In this document: positions 1-6,792 of the stretch, one piece after another
Layout: each line of letters begins with the position of its first letter
Numbering within the stretch: the stretch's first letter is position 1
DNA from: Prochlorococcus sp. AG-409-J03
GTDB lineage: Bacteria > Cyanobacteriota > Cyanobacteriia > PCC-6307 > Cyanobiaceae
DNA length: 47,147 nt
Reading direction: 5' to 3'
Assembly: GCA_003215695.1 (NCBI GenBank)
Contig: QCJZ01000003.1
Coordinates: forward strand, 1 to 47,147
The notes under the pieces: model-generated
What the model was told of the DNA's origin: nothing
What the model saw: only the letters and a program-made list of their open reading frames with translations
Databases searched by the model: none
Translations under genes and position numbers: made by a program

Positions 1-80
1 TTAGGAGTCACAGCACCTTCTGTGGGTCAAAGTTAAACAAAGAATGGAAATTTAGTTCAGTCAGTTGAGTGCTTGACTCA

Positions 81-114
81 AAGGGAGCGACCAAAATCTC
101 GCTCCCTTCTTTAT
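81..114 (+). terminator. Hairpin, probable weak intrinsic terminator
   Basis: A perfect 10-bp stem (aagggagcga at 81-90 pairing with 99-108) has an 8-base loop and is followed by ctttat. The stem is strong and GC-richer than its surroundings. The T-tract is short, so termination is plausible but not certain. It would end a transcript entering from the left edge. Confidence 0.45.
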
Positions 115-135
115 GGAAAAAATAGGTGACTTGAC

Positions 136-166
136 CTAATAGACAAATATAGTACGTTTGTATTAG
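136..166. promoter_or_regulatory. Imperfect inverted repeat with a LexA-like half-site pair upstream of the gene at 248
   Basis: CTAATAgACAAA and TTTGTATTAG form an inverted repeat around a 9-base centre. Inside it, AGTACGTTTGTATT (151-164) differs at one position from the cyanobacterial LexA consensus RGTACNNNDGTWCB. It lies about 85 bp before the ATG at 248, so it could be an operator. This is inference from a degenerate motif. Confidence 0.25.
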
Positions 167-247
167 TATTGTCCCCATAACTAAGCCGGCAAAGGAAGCA
201 CGAAGTAAGCATCGTACTTTTTGCCTCTTCTCACAAGGAGAACCAAG

Positions 248-532
248 ATGGGTCGAATTAAAACACCAAAAGTTGTTGCTCAAGTTGAAGCACTTGAGCA
301 TCCAGAAGAGTGGAGTTATTTCACTAATCTGGAACTGGTGAAGTACAAAGGAAGTTCTGTTTGCCTTACGTGTCAACACTTCACTTATACGTGCGATAAA
401 TCATGCATAACTCTTTTGACTTGTCCTCTTCACCAACGTCTTATCTCTCAAGGTGAACATCTCACAAAGCATTTCCTGAACTGGCACAAGAAGAGGGTAT
501 TACACATTGGATGGTGTCCAGAAGTTACCTAA
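248..532 (+). CDS. Small Cys/His-rich hypothetical protein (94 aa)
   Basis: I do not recognise this family by name. The ATG at 248 is preferred over an upstream in-frame TTG at 221 because AAGGAG (235-240) sits 7 bases before it, one of the clearest Shine-Dalgarno sites in the island. The basic N-terminus (MGRIKTPKVV) is followed by a soluble chain. The centre has CLTC, then CDKSC, TCPLH and HLTKHFLNWH, a spacing that could bind zinc, although no named zinc finger fits. There is no signal peptide or membrane segment. It is followed after 28 bp by another small gene in the same direction. A hairpin and a LexA-like inverted repeat lie upstream. Function is unknown. Confidence 0.6.
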   Translation: MGRIKTPKVVAQVEALEHPEEWSYFTNLELVKYKGSSVCLTCQHFTYTCDKSCITLLTCPLHQRLISQGEHLTKHFLNWHKKRVLHIGWCPEVT

Positions 533-560
533 CTAACCAAAAATTATTTCCTCAAAACCA

Positions 561-806
561 ATGAATTTAACTACCACTGCTGATTCTGTGATGATGTTTT
601 GCATCATCGCTTCAATGGCAATTTTTAGTGCCTTCTCAACTCTTCTTTCGATCCTAAAGAAAGGTATATTTGTTGATCAGAAATCGGTACTGATGCAAAA
701 GACCAATAGCGAATTGAGGGCAATGCTTGTTGGTATAGACAAAATTTCCAAACTCAATAAAAAACAATTAGTCGATTTAGTAATAGAAAAAAATGAACTT
801 TTTTGA
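561..806 (+). CDS. Small membrane protein with C-terminal SAP/Rho-N-like helix pair (81 aa)
   Basis: The ATG at 561 starts a short polar segment, then one hydrophobic helix at about residues 10-31. A charged C-terminal half (residues 45-79) follows, with the pattern KTNSELRAML...LNKKQLVDLV. That pattern resembles the SAP / Rho N-terminal helix-loop-helix seen in many small picocyanobacterial proteins of unknown role. I infer a single-pass membrane protein with its charged tail in the cytoplasm. There is no obvious Shine-Dalgarno site. It stands alone before a 600-bp repeat-rich spacer. Real gene likely, function unknown. Confidence 0.6.
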   Translation: MNLTTTADSVMMFCIIASMAIFSAFSTLLSILKKGIFVDQKSVLMQKTNSELRAMLVGIDKISKLNKKQLVDLVIEKNELF

Positions 807-822
807 CACTAAGAATTTCTCA

Positions 823-885
823 ATGCGTAGAGAACTCGTAAAAAGATTCTTGAAACTGGTCCATCAAAACAAACCACGAGTGTAG
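823..885 (+). CDS. Possible 20-aa basic micro-ORF
   Basis: ATG at 823 to TAG at 883 encodes MRRELVKRFLKLVHQNKPRV, which is strongly basic and helix-forming. It lies 16 bp after the small membrane protein gene and its stop codon is inside the following hairpin repeat. It could be a real micro-protein, the remnant of a longer gene cut by an island rearrangement, or chance. No Shine-Dalgarno site is clear. Confidence 0.2.
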   Translation: MRRELVKRFLKLVHQNKPRV

Positions 886-903
886 AGAAAACAAACTTTC
901 TAC
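882..903 (+). repeat. Island hairpin repeat, copy A
   Basis: GTAGAGAAA pairs imperfectly with a TTTCTAC end across a short loop. It is followed by GAGAAGGTGACAAGGGGACACG, a stretch that recurs near-identically after copy D at 8751. Four copies occur, all in spacers of the island. Confidence 0.55.
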
Positions 904-1023
904 GATGTCTTTACGGAGAAGGTGACAAGGGGACACGTAGAAGTCACGTTGAACACGTCTACCAAAACCTTTGGAACTAGATTCGTCAATTTTCACTTTG
1001 GACTCACGTGGAACTACAATTTT

Positions 1024-1070
1024 TACTCTATAACTACATTTTAGTAGTTATATTCACTCCCACTCAATAG
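1024..1070 (-). repeat. guaA-3'-end-like repeat, copy 1 (putative att remnant, flank type I)
   Basis: Plus-strand ttcactcccactcaatag (1053-1070) read on the minus strand gives the codons I-E-W-E-stop (ATT GAG TGG GAG TGA), the same as the guaA end but with a synonymous Glu codon and a different stop. Next to it a perfect 7-bp inverted repeat, TAACTAC-atttta-GTAGTTA (1031-1050), has the spacing of a tyrosine-recombinase core site. The flank recurs at copy 3 (4852-4870). Confidence 0.6.
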
Positions 1071-1165
1071 CCAATCACAAAAGGGTGCTCTCAAACCCCA
1101 GTAATACCAACGGGTTTCATCTTTATTATAGCACGTAAAACTCACCTGAAACCCTGTCATACCAT

Positions 1166-1209
1166 TGGATTACAAGGAAAAATATACTCAATGATGCTTT
1201 TGTAGAGAA
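1166..1209 (+). repeat. 44-bp direct repeat, left copy, flanking the TPR/SGNH gene
   Basis: This 44-bp block recurs at 3242-3285 with a single mismatch (T/C). Both copies contain TACTCAATGATGCTTTTG and end in GTAGAGAA. Together they bracket the gene at 1407-2993. Confidence 0.8.
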
Positions 1210-1256
1210 ATGCTAGAGTATCCGATTGCTATGTCACCTGCTATGCGTCTCTCACC

Positions 1257-1406
1257 TTGTCACCTGCTCTCTACTTAGAGAAACAATCTACAGACCCGTT
1301 TTTGATTCTTGCTCTACCAGTTCCAAGATAATTTTAAAAAGAATTAATCAGGATTGAAATTAGTAGTAAAATTGGAAGAACCAAAAGAGAGAAAAAACAA
1401 GAGAAG
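1257..1406 (+). promoter_or_regulatory. Shared leader upstream of TPR gene 1
   Basis: It contains a TCTCTA/TAGAGA hairpin (1268-1281), a CAGACCCGTTTTTGATTC segment, then AAAGAATTAATCAGGATT and TTAGTAGTAAAAT just before the ATG at 1407. Equivalent blocks, in the same order or partly so, precede the other two TPR genes. It probably carries the promoter and ribosome site (AGAGAAG before the ATG). No -35/-10 pair can be assigned with confidence. Confidence 0.45.
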
Positions 1407-2993
1407 ATGGATAATTCTAGTCAAGATGGAGAAGGAAAGAAAAAAATCACTAAAATAAAAACATTCCCAGTGCCATTTGCGTTAGGAGCAATTCAAGAAA
1501 ATATCAATATTGCTACTAAGACTCCTTCCAAACCATCTAAAGAACAAATAATTAATAAAGCATTTCAATTTCATTCACAAGGAAACATTTCAGAAGCAGC
1601 CAAATATTATCAATTTCTAATCAATCAAGGCGTTGAAGATTCCAGAATTTATACTAATTATGGAGTCATATTAGGAGCATATGGCAAATTAAAAGAAGCT
1701 GAGTTGTATCAACGAAAAGCAATTAAACTTAATCCTAATTTCACTGAAGCTCATTCCAATCTTGGGAACATATTAATAGATCTTGGTAAATTAAAAGAAG
1801 CTGAGTTATATCAACGAAAAGCAATTAAACTTAATCCTAATCTCGCTGAAGCTCATTCTACTCTGGGAGACATATTAAAAAATCTTGGGAAACTAGAAGA
1901 AGCAGAACTATCCACTCGCAAAGCAATTAAACTTAATCCTAATTTCGCTGAAGCTTATTCTAATCTGGGAAGCATATTAAAGAATATTGGTAAATTAATA
2001 GAAGCAGAAGTGTTTACTCGAAAAGCAATTAAACTTAATCCTAATCTCGCTGAAGCTCATTCTAATCTGGGAAACATTTTACAAGATCTTGGCAAGTCAA
2101 ACGAGTTGCTTCTATTATCTAAATCAACACTTGAATCAAAATCTATAAATCAAGGATATAAATTATTAGCTTTATTAAGGATTATAATCACACATTTACT
2201 TAAAAAAGATTTTGAAAAAACCCTATTAAATATAAACAAAACCAACGATCTAATAAGTAAAGGTGCAGTCAATAACATTAAAAATGATCAGAATAAAAGG
2301 AATTTTTTGAATTTTTTTCTATTCATTACTTCACTATTTCCTCAACTTGAGAAGAAGGATAACAATCCTAATCTAAAAAAGGTACCTCATTTAGGAGAAA
2401 GTCATTGTCTTTCTTTTGCTCATCAAAATCTATCTATATGCTCACAAATCAAAAAGATTCAACCAGTTTTAATCGTAGGTGGGAAAGCATGGCATTTTGC
2501 TAATAACAAAAATAATCGATGGAAAGATTCTCTAGCTCAACAGATAAAACAACATAATTATAATGATGAAATATTGATTTCTTTTGGAGAGATAGATTGT
2601 AGAAAAGATGAAGGAATACTCAACTACGCAATTAAAAATAACAAAAATATTTCAGACGTGTGTGTAAAAACAGTGAAAGGTTATCTTGATTATATGGAGA
2701 GAATTCTATCTCAAGATTACTCAAAAAGATATTATTTTGGTGTTCCCGCACCATTAAGACAAAACGAATTGCTTGATGACTTAGATATAAAGAGAATTGA
2801 GACTATCAAAATATACAATTCCCTTTTAAAACAAGAAGTTTTATCTAGGAATTCTTATTTCGTAGATGTTTATGCTTTGACATCTAATGATGCTGGAGAA
2901 AATAATAATCTTCACATGTGTGACGACACTCACCTTTCCCCTGATTGTCTGTCTATTTTATTTGAAGATTATCTATGCAAAAGTGAAATTTGA
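1407..2993 (+). CDS. TPR protein with C-terminal SGNH/GDSL-like hydrolase domain (528 aa)
   Basis: Residues 1-45 form a conserved head (KIKTFPVPF..., KPSKEQI) shared with the genes at 5220 and 7128. Residues about 48-235 are tandem 34-residue tetratricopeptide repeats (GKLKEAELYQRKAIKLNPN type). After a helical linker, the C-terminal about 200 residues are different. GESHCLSF near residue 330 resembles the Ser block of SGNH esterases/GSCFA proteins, FGEIDCR near 393 the middle block, and DDTHLS near 506 the Asp-x-x-His catalytic block. I infer a hydrolase or acyl-esterase acting on a surface carbohydrate or protein held by the TPR. No signal peptide is present. It lies between 44-bp direct repeats. 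The TPR call is strong, the SGNH call is moderate and the substrate is unknown. Confidence 0.8.
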   Translation: MDNSSQDGEGKKKITKIKTFPVPFALGAIQENINIATKTPSKPSKEQIINKAFQFHSQGNISEAAKYYQFLINQGVEDSRIYTNYGVILGAYGKLKEAELYQRKAIKLNPNFTEAHSNLGNILIDLGKLKEAELYQRKAIKLNPNLAEAHSTLGDILKNLGKLEEAELSTRKAIKLNPNFAEAYSNLGSILKNIGKLIEAEVFTRKAIKLNPNLAEAHSNLGNILQDLGKSNELLLLSKSTLESKSINQGYKLLALLRIIITHLLKKDFEKTLLNINKTNDLISKGAVNNIKNDQNKRNFLNFFLFITSLFPQLEKKDNNPNLKKVPHLGESHCLSFAHQNLSICSQIKKIQPVLIVGGKAWHFANNKNNRWKDSLAQQIKQHNYNDEILISFGEIDCRKDEGILNYAIKNNKNISDVCVKTVKGYLDYMERILSQDYSKRYYFGVPAPLRQNELLDDLDIKRIETIKIYNSLLKQEVLSRNSYFVDVYALTSNDAGENNNLHMCDDTHLSPDCLSILFEDYLCKSEI

Positions 2994-3030
2994 TCAAAAT
3001 AAATTTCTCTATGAAAAATATTTCTAAAAA

Positions 3031-3129
3031 GATCAAAAGCAAGCAAACTTACAAAACTGGGCAAAATATGAAGAGAAGCATCCGAACACATTCAAAGCAA
3101 TGTATCAATTCTGGGTTTGTAAAGCGTAA
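3031..3129 (+). pseudogene. Relic of a small gene, C-terminal fragment copy 1
   Basis: After an in-frame TAA, an open frame reads ...NWAKYEEKHPNTFKAMYQF... and ends at TAA 3127-3129. It has no start codon before an internal ATG, so it is only the end of a gene. A second copy at 8460-8540 keeps the same peptide pattern with conservative changes and two internal stops, which indicates a coding origin. Both copies follow a TPR gene stop codon. The parent family was not recognised. Confidence 0.5.
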
Positions 3130-3165
3130 ACCTCACTAATTTAAGAGCATTAAAATATTTGATTG

Positions 3166-3189
3166 TGTAGAGAAAACTATCTATCTACA
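3166..3189 (+). repeat. Island hairpin repeat, copy B
   Basis: TGTAGAGAAAAC...ATCTACA is an inverted repeat followed by GAGACGGTAAAAATGTG and CCACGTGAAACCC. The downstream part matches copy C at 4574 (GAGACGGTAAAAGTGTGACA). Confidence 0.55.
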
Positions 3190-3241
3190 ACTTCGACATA
3201 GAGACGGTAAAAATGTGCCACGTGAAACCCTTTCTTGCCAA

Positions 3242-3285
3242 TGGATTACAAGGAAAAACATACTCAATGATGCTTTTGTAGAGAA
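3242..3285 (+). repeat. 44-bp direct repeat, right copy
   Basis: It matches 1166-1209 at 43 of 44 positions. The sequence diverges immediately after GTAGAGAA, so the boundary is sharp. The pair delimits a roughly 2.1-kb segment carrying the TPR/SGNH gene. Confidence 0.8.
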
Positions 3286-3360
3286 GTCGCTGTGACATAA
3301 AGCACATAAAGTTGGGGTATATAAGGATTTACAATCTAGATATCTAATACTGTCATAAGG

Positions 3361-4533
3361 TTGACTGGATTCGTGAATATTGCGACCAAAATAGTAACTG
3401 TAAACTCTAAAAGTTCATCTCACCCATATTTTGGTCAAGGATCATCAAAAGGATATTTTATTGATGGAAAAGAATCCCCTTCATTAACTCTAAGACAAAA
3501 TATTGTATATAGATTTGATCAATCAGACAGCAGTAACAGCAATCATCGAATCCTATTCTTTACTGACGCAAATAGAATAAATTCTTATCAAACAAATATT
3601 TCTGAAGTTGGTATCTCAGGTTCAACGGGTGCATATACAGATATCACTTTAACCAGTGAGACACCAGTAGAAATATTTTACCAATGTCAAAATCATCCCT
3701 TAATGGGTAACAATCTAAAATTCTCAACGTCAGGGAATGACACAGTAACAAGTAATTCAAATAATGAACTAATCGATGGTGGTGCAGGACTAGATACCGT
3801 TTCTTTTACTGGTAACTTCTCGAGTTATTCCTTTACACGTGGCACAGACACACTAGAAATCGCTGATCAAAGAACAACAGGAATAACCGATGGAACAGAT
3901 ACTTTAAAAAACATCGAATACATTCAATTTACTGATCAAACCGTAGAAGAATCCAAAGTAGACGTTGTTAAAACCTATAGCGGTGAGTTTAGTGATTACA
4001 AGTTCTACAACAAAGGCAATGGGATTTATCAAATCAAAACTGACTCCGATTATGACGATATAACAGGTCTTCCTTTATTAACTTTTACAGGAGAAGCAAC
4101 AACAAGTTCTTTTAGAGACATCAGTGCCATTGCTGACATCAAAGGAACATTTGATCAAGTCACTGGTTTAAATACTGATGATGCAAAAATGTTCCGTTTA
4201 TATAACGCTTCTTTCAAACGACTTCCTGATCCTAATGGATTGAAGTATTGGATCGGTAAATATAGTTCTGGAGAAAATGATTCACGAGCAGTAGCATCTT
4301 CTTTTCTTGTCTCAGATGAATTTAAAGAGCGTTATGGAGCAAATGTCTCTGACACCACTTACGTCAATAATCTCTATCAAAATGTACTAGGGAGATCACC
4401 TGATAGCAGTGGATTGAACTATTGGTTAGGTCAATTAAATAGCGGTGCAGAAACAAGATATGAAGTTCTTCTTGGATTTGCAGAGTCAGCAGAAAACAAA
4501 GCACTCTTTACAGAAATGACTGGATTTGGTTGA
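3361..4533 (+). CDS. Cupredoxin-like / RTX-like / DUF4214 multidomain protein (390 aa)
   Basis: Residues about 8-120 match the marine phage/bacterial cupredoxin-like module: GQGSSKGYFIDG, YRFDQSDSSNSNH, then YQCQNHPLMG, where Cys-x2-His-x2-Met with the earlier His gives a type I copper ligand set. Residues about 125-200 have an RTX-type calcium-binding look (NNELIDGGAGLDTVSF, DGTDTLKNIEYIQF). Residues about 265-385 contain two DUF4214 repeats (LYNASFKRLPDPNGLKYW and LYQNVLGRSPDSSGLNYW), common in secreted or surface proteins. There is no classical signal peptide, which fits type I secretion through a C-terminal signal. The start is uncertain: TTG at 3361 touches the AAGG, and GTG at 3373 has better spacing. 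No transporter genes are adjacent. I infer a cell-surface or exported protein. Confidence 0.75.
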   Translation: MTGFVNIATKIVTVNSKSSSHPYFGQGSSKGYFIDGKESPSLTLRQNIVYRFDQSDSSNSNHRILFFTDANRINSYQTNISEVGISGSTGAYTDITLTSETPVEIFYQCQNHPLMGNNLKFSTSGNDTVTSNSNNELIDGGAGLDTVSFTGNFSSYSFTRGTDTLEIADQRTTGITDGTDTLKNIEYIQFTDQTVEESKVDVVKTYSGEFSDYKFYNKGNGIYQIKTDSDYDDITGLPLLTFTGEATTSSFRDISAIADIKGTFDQVTGLNTDDAKMFRLYNASFKRLPDPNGLKYWIGKYSSGENDSRAVASSFLVSDEFKERYGANVSDTTYVNNLYQNVLGRSPDSSGLNYWLGQLNSGAETRYEVLLGFAESAENKALFTEMTGFG

Positions 4534-4573
4534 TCTGGAAAATTTAGATTGTTAGTAAAACAAAAATTAGGAC

Positions 4574-4648
4574 TGTAGAAAAAACCATCTTTCTACGTTT
4601 TCTCCATGGAGACGGTAAAAGTGTGACACGTGAAACCTACGTGAAACC
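4574..4648 (+). repeat. Island hairpin repeat, copy C with GTGAAAC doublet
   Basis: GTAGAAAAAAC...TTTCTAC (4574-4595) is followed by GAGACGGTAAAAGTGTGACA and then CACGTGAAACCTACGTGAAACC (4627-4648, given as two adjacent GTGAAAC words). Related doublets occur at 6915-6936 and 8803-8824. Confidence 0.55.
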
Positions 4649-4661
4649 ATATAAATCAAAT

Positions 4662-4707
4662 TATCACTGGAAAGTAGACATCTCTGCGACTCCTACTCAA
4701 TAGGTCC
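4662..4707 (-). repeat. guaA-3'-end-like repeat, copy 2 (flank type II)
   Basis: gactcctactcaatag (4688-4703) followed by GTCCT reads on the minus strand GGA CCT ATT GAG TAG. The true guaA end reads GGA ACT ATT GAG TGG. The upstream flank ATTATCACTGGAAAGTAGAC matches that of copy 4 (ATTATCAACAAGAAGTAGAC). Confidence 0.55.
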
Positions 4708-4804
4708 TACCATAGTTGGGGCGCCAAAACGCAGTCAGAGACTGAGTTTATTGCTTTAACAATAGCACCGTGACGTGCCTGTTTAAGATCCCTTGTCACT
4801 CTAT

Positions 4805-4845
4805 CACTTCACACTTAAAAGTTTCTACGGTGAAGTGTCTTTTTT
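4805..4845 (+). terminator. Intrinsic terminator inside the island
   Basis: A perfect 8-bp stem, CACTTCAC (4805-4812) with GTGAAGTG (4830-4837), has a 17-base loop and is followed by TCTTTTTT. It lies 270 bp after the cupredoxin-like gene and just before guaA-end repeat copy 3. It would isolate the next TPR gene from upstream transcription. Confidence 0.6.
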
Positions 4846-4848
4846 AGA

Positions 4849-4896
4849 GTATAACTACATTTTAGTAGTCAATGCTATTCCAACTCAGTAGTTCTT
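4849..4896 (-). repeat. guaA-3'-end-like repeat, copy 3 (flank type I)
   Basis: attccaactcagtagttctt (4877-4896) aligns with the guaA end attcccactcaatagttcct with three mismatches, and extends a few bases into guaA coding sequence. Its flank TATAACTACATTTTAGTAGT (4851-4870) is shared with copy 1 and contains the same inverted repeat (TAACTAC-atttta-GTAGT). Confidence 0.55.
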
Positions 4897-5081
4897 GCTC
4901 AAAATATTCCCTGTAATCCCAGTCCCTTACTCAACTAATTTTTTCCCAATTCTCGTGGGAAACTAGGAGAAACATGTAGGAGACATACTTGCCCTCTTAT
5001 ATTTCCGTTTTAGACATTCATATAGAGATTGCGTAAATCATATTACATCCTTTTTTCATTAGGTATTTTGTGTCCCCTTGT

Positions 5082-5219
5082 CCTAGTTCTCTAAGTGGAG
5101 AAATAATATATAGACCTGTTTTGTATTCTCCCTCTATAAGCTCAAAATTGTTTGATACAAAGTGATTTAGAATTAAAATTAGTAGTAAAATAATTCGAAT
5201 CAAAAGACAGAACGGAAAA
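5082..5219 (+). promoter_or_regulatory. Shared leader upstream of TPR gene 2
   Basis: TTCTC-taagtg-GAGAA (5087-5102), then TATAGACCTGTTTTGTATTC, CTCTATAAG, GAATTAAAATTAGTAGTAAA and CAAAAGACAG precede the ATG at 5220. The order and spacing parallel the leader at 1257-1406. CGGAA before the ATG may serve as the ribosome site. Confidence 0.45.
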
Positions 5220-6776
5220 ATGGAGGCGTCAGATAAACGAAAGCAAGAAAAAAAGAAAGTCAATAAAATAAAAATATTCCCGGTTCCATTTGCGATAGAA
5301 GAAATTGAAAAGAGTATTTCTTTTTCTAATAATGAAGAGCATAAGCCCTCTAAAGAACAAATACTTAACCAAGCATTTAAATTTCATTCACAGGGAAACA
5401 TTCAAGAAGCCGCGAAATATTATCAACTTTTAATCAATCAAGGATTTGAAGATCAAAGAGTTTTTTGTAATTTTGGTGTGATTTTAAAAAATCTTGGCAA
5501 ACTTCAAGAAGCAGAATTCTATAACCGCAAAGCAATTAAACTCAATCCTAATTTCGTTGAGGCTCACTCTAATTTAGGTAGCATATTGAAAGATCTTGGC
5601 AAATTAAAAGAAGCAGAAAGATCCTATCGAAAAGCTATTGAACTCAATCCTGATTTCACTATGGCGCATTTAAATCTTGGAAATATTTTTAAAGATCTTG
5701 GCAATTTAAAAGAAGCAGAAAGATCCTATCGAAAAGCTATTGAACTCAATCCTGATTTCGTTGAGGCTTACTCTAATTTAGGTAGCACATTAAAAGATCT
5801 TGGCAATTTAAAAGAAGCAGAAAGATCCTATCGAAAAGCTATTGAACTTAACCCTAATTTTGTGAAAGCCAAAATAAATTTAGACTTTATTACTAAGCAA
5901 CAAGTTCCTCTATGGCATATTCCTATGATGAACGACGATAAAAGAAATAACGCTTATTTAACAGCTATAAAGAGTGCCATTAAGAACAATGAATATGTAT
6001 TAGAAATTGGAACTGGATCAGGATTACTTTCGATGATGGCTATTGATGCGGGAGCAAAAAAAGTCATTACTTGTGAAGTCTCAGAACCTATTGCTGAAGC
6101 AGCAAAAAAAATAATCAAAAAAAATGGGTATTCAAATAGAATTGAAGTTATAAACAAAAAATCTACTGAGTTAAATATTAATGCAGATTTAGAAAAGAAA
6201 CCCGATCTAATTATTTCTGAAATTTTATCTTCTGAGTTTGTTGGAGAAGGAGTTCAAAGATCGTTATCAGATGCTAATCAAAGATTAATCAAAGAAAATG
6301 GACGAATGATACCTGAAGCTGGAGAAATTAAAGTTGCTTTACTTGAAAGCAGTCCAGAGATAGAAAAAGAGATGTTTGTTGAAAGAGTAAATGGATATGA
6401 TCTTTCAGAATTCAATAATATCATTGGGAAAAGATTGAATGTCCAATATCTTGGCAGAAAAACAACAACTTCTTTTTTAAGCGAAACCAAAGTTCCTTTT
6501 TCTTTTGACTTATATAGCAAAGAGATAATTAAAAGAAAAGAAATAATATTAGAAATAAAAGCTTGTAAAAGCGGAATATGTCTAGGTTTAATATCGTGGC
6601 TCAAACTTAAGCTTTATGAAAATATTGAGTTCGAAAATAACCCTAGTGAAAACTGTACATCAGGATGGGTAAACCCAATTTATAAGCTTAATCAGCCATT
6701 AAAAATTATAAAAGGTCAATTAATCAAAGTCAAAGCTACTCTTCTTGACGATAGTGTATGGTATGAATTTATATAG
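5220..6776 (+). CDS. TPR protein with C-terminal PRMT7/9-like methyltransferase domain (518 aa)
   Basis: The head (KIKIFPVPF, KPSKEQI; residues 1-50) and TPR array (about 52-225) match the neighbouring paralogs. From about residue 230 the chain becomes a protein arginine methyltransferase-like fold. WHIPMMNDDKRNNAY resembles the substrate-loop start of PRMT7/9. VLEIGTGSGLLSMMA near 260 is SAM motif I, CEVSEP follows as post-I acid, and SEILSSEFVGEG near 340 matches the PRMT double-E hairpin. SGICLGLISWLKLKL near 458 sits where the THW-loop region lies. Human PRMT9 also has TPRs before its PRMT domain. I infer an SAM-dependent methyltransferase, possibly for arginine or a protein-like substrate. 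It is soluble, with no signal peptide. Domain call strong, target unknown. Confidence 0.82.
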   Translation: MEASDKRKQEKKKVNKIKIFPVPFAIEEIEKSISFSNNEEHKPSKEQILNQAFKFHSQGNIQEAAKYYQLLINQGFEDQRVFCNFGVILKNLGKLQEAEFYNRKAIKLNPNFVEAHSNLGSILKDLGKLKEAERSYRKAIELNPDFTMAHLNLGNIFKDLGNLKEAERSYRKAIELNPDFVEAYSNLGSTLKDLGNLKEAERSYRKAIELNPNFVKAKINLDFITKQQVPLWHIPMMNDDKRNNAYLTAIKSAIKNNEYVLEIGTGSGLLSMMAIDAGAKKVITCEVSEPIAEAAKKIIKKNGYSNRIEVINKKSTELNINADLEKKPDLIISEILSSEFVGEGVQRSLSDANQRLIKENGRMIPEAGEIKVALLESSPEIEKEMFVERVNGYDLSEFNNIIGKRLNVQYLGRKTTTSFLSETKVPFSFDLYSKEIIKRKEIILEIKACKSGICLGLISWLKLKLYENIEFENNPSENCTSGWVNPIYKLNQPLKIIKGQLIKVKATLLDDSVWYEFI

Positions 6777-6792
6777 TTGCAAAAACCAGAAT

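Larger units (their letters stand above)
1..247. other. Left-edge non-coding stretch before the first small gene
   Basis: No gene can be supported here. Two plus-strand frames stop early (near 36 and near 68), so the window could begin just inside the end of a gene, but the fragment is too short to identify. The stretch holds a strong hairpin at 81-108 and an imperfect inverted repeat at 136-166, listed separately. A long minus-strand open frame crosses it but also runs antisense through the better supported gene at 248, so it is taken as a shadow. Confidence 0.5.
807..1406. other. 600-bp repeat-rich spacer in the guaA island
   Basis: It has no convincing gene apart from a possible 20-codon frame at 823-885. 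It holds a hairpin repeat (882-903), a partial guaA-end repeat (1053-1070) with an adjacent inverted repeat, the first copy of a 44-bp direct repeat (1166-1209), and the leader of the TPR gene at 1407 (about 1257-1406). Its composition and motifs match the other island spacers rather than the core genome. Confidence 0.6.
2994..3360. other. Spacer between the TPR/SGNH gene and the cupredoxin-like gene
   Basis: It holds a coding relic (3031-3129), hairpin repeat copy B (3166-3189), and the right copy of the 44-bp direct repeat (3242-3285). The last 75 bp have no assignable promoter. Confidence 0.55.
4534..5219. other. 686-bp repeat-rich spacer with two guaA-end repeats
   Basis: It holds hairpin repeat copy C (4574), the GTGAAAC doublet (4627-4648), guaA-end repeat copies 2 and 3, a good terminator (4805-4845), a TTTCCCA/TGGGAAA hairpin at 4942-4962 without a T-tract, and the leader of the next TPR gene. 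A minus-strand frame at 5018-5263 crosses it but has no coding support. Confidence 0.6.

Noticed and set aside
8-379. 123-codon minus-strand ORF at the left edge
   Set aside because: It runs antisense through the gene at 248, which has a good Shine-Dalgarno site and Cys pattern; the minus frame has no recognisable domain.
5018-5263. 81-codon minus-strand ORF
   Set aside because: Crosses the leader and start of the TPR/PRMT gene; composition is hydrophobic by chance of AT-rich antisense.
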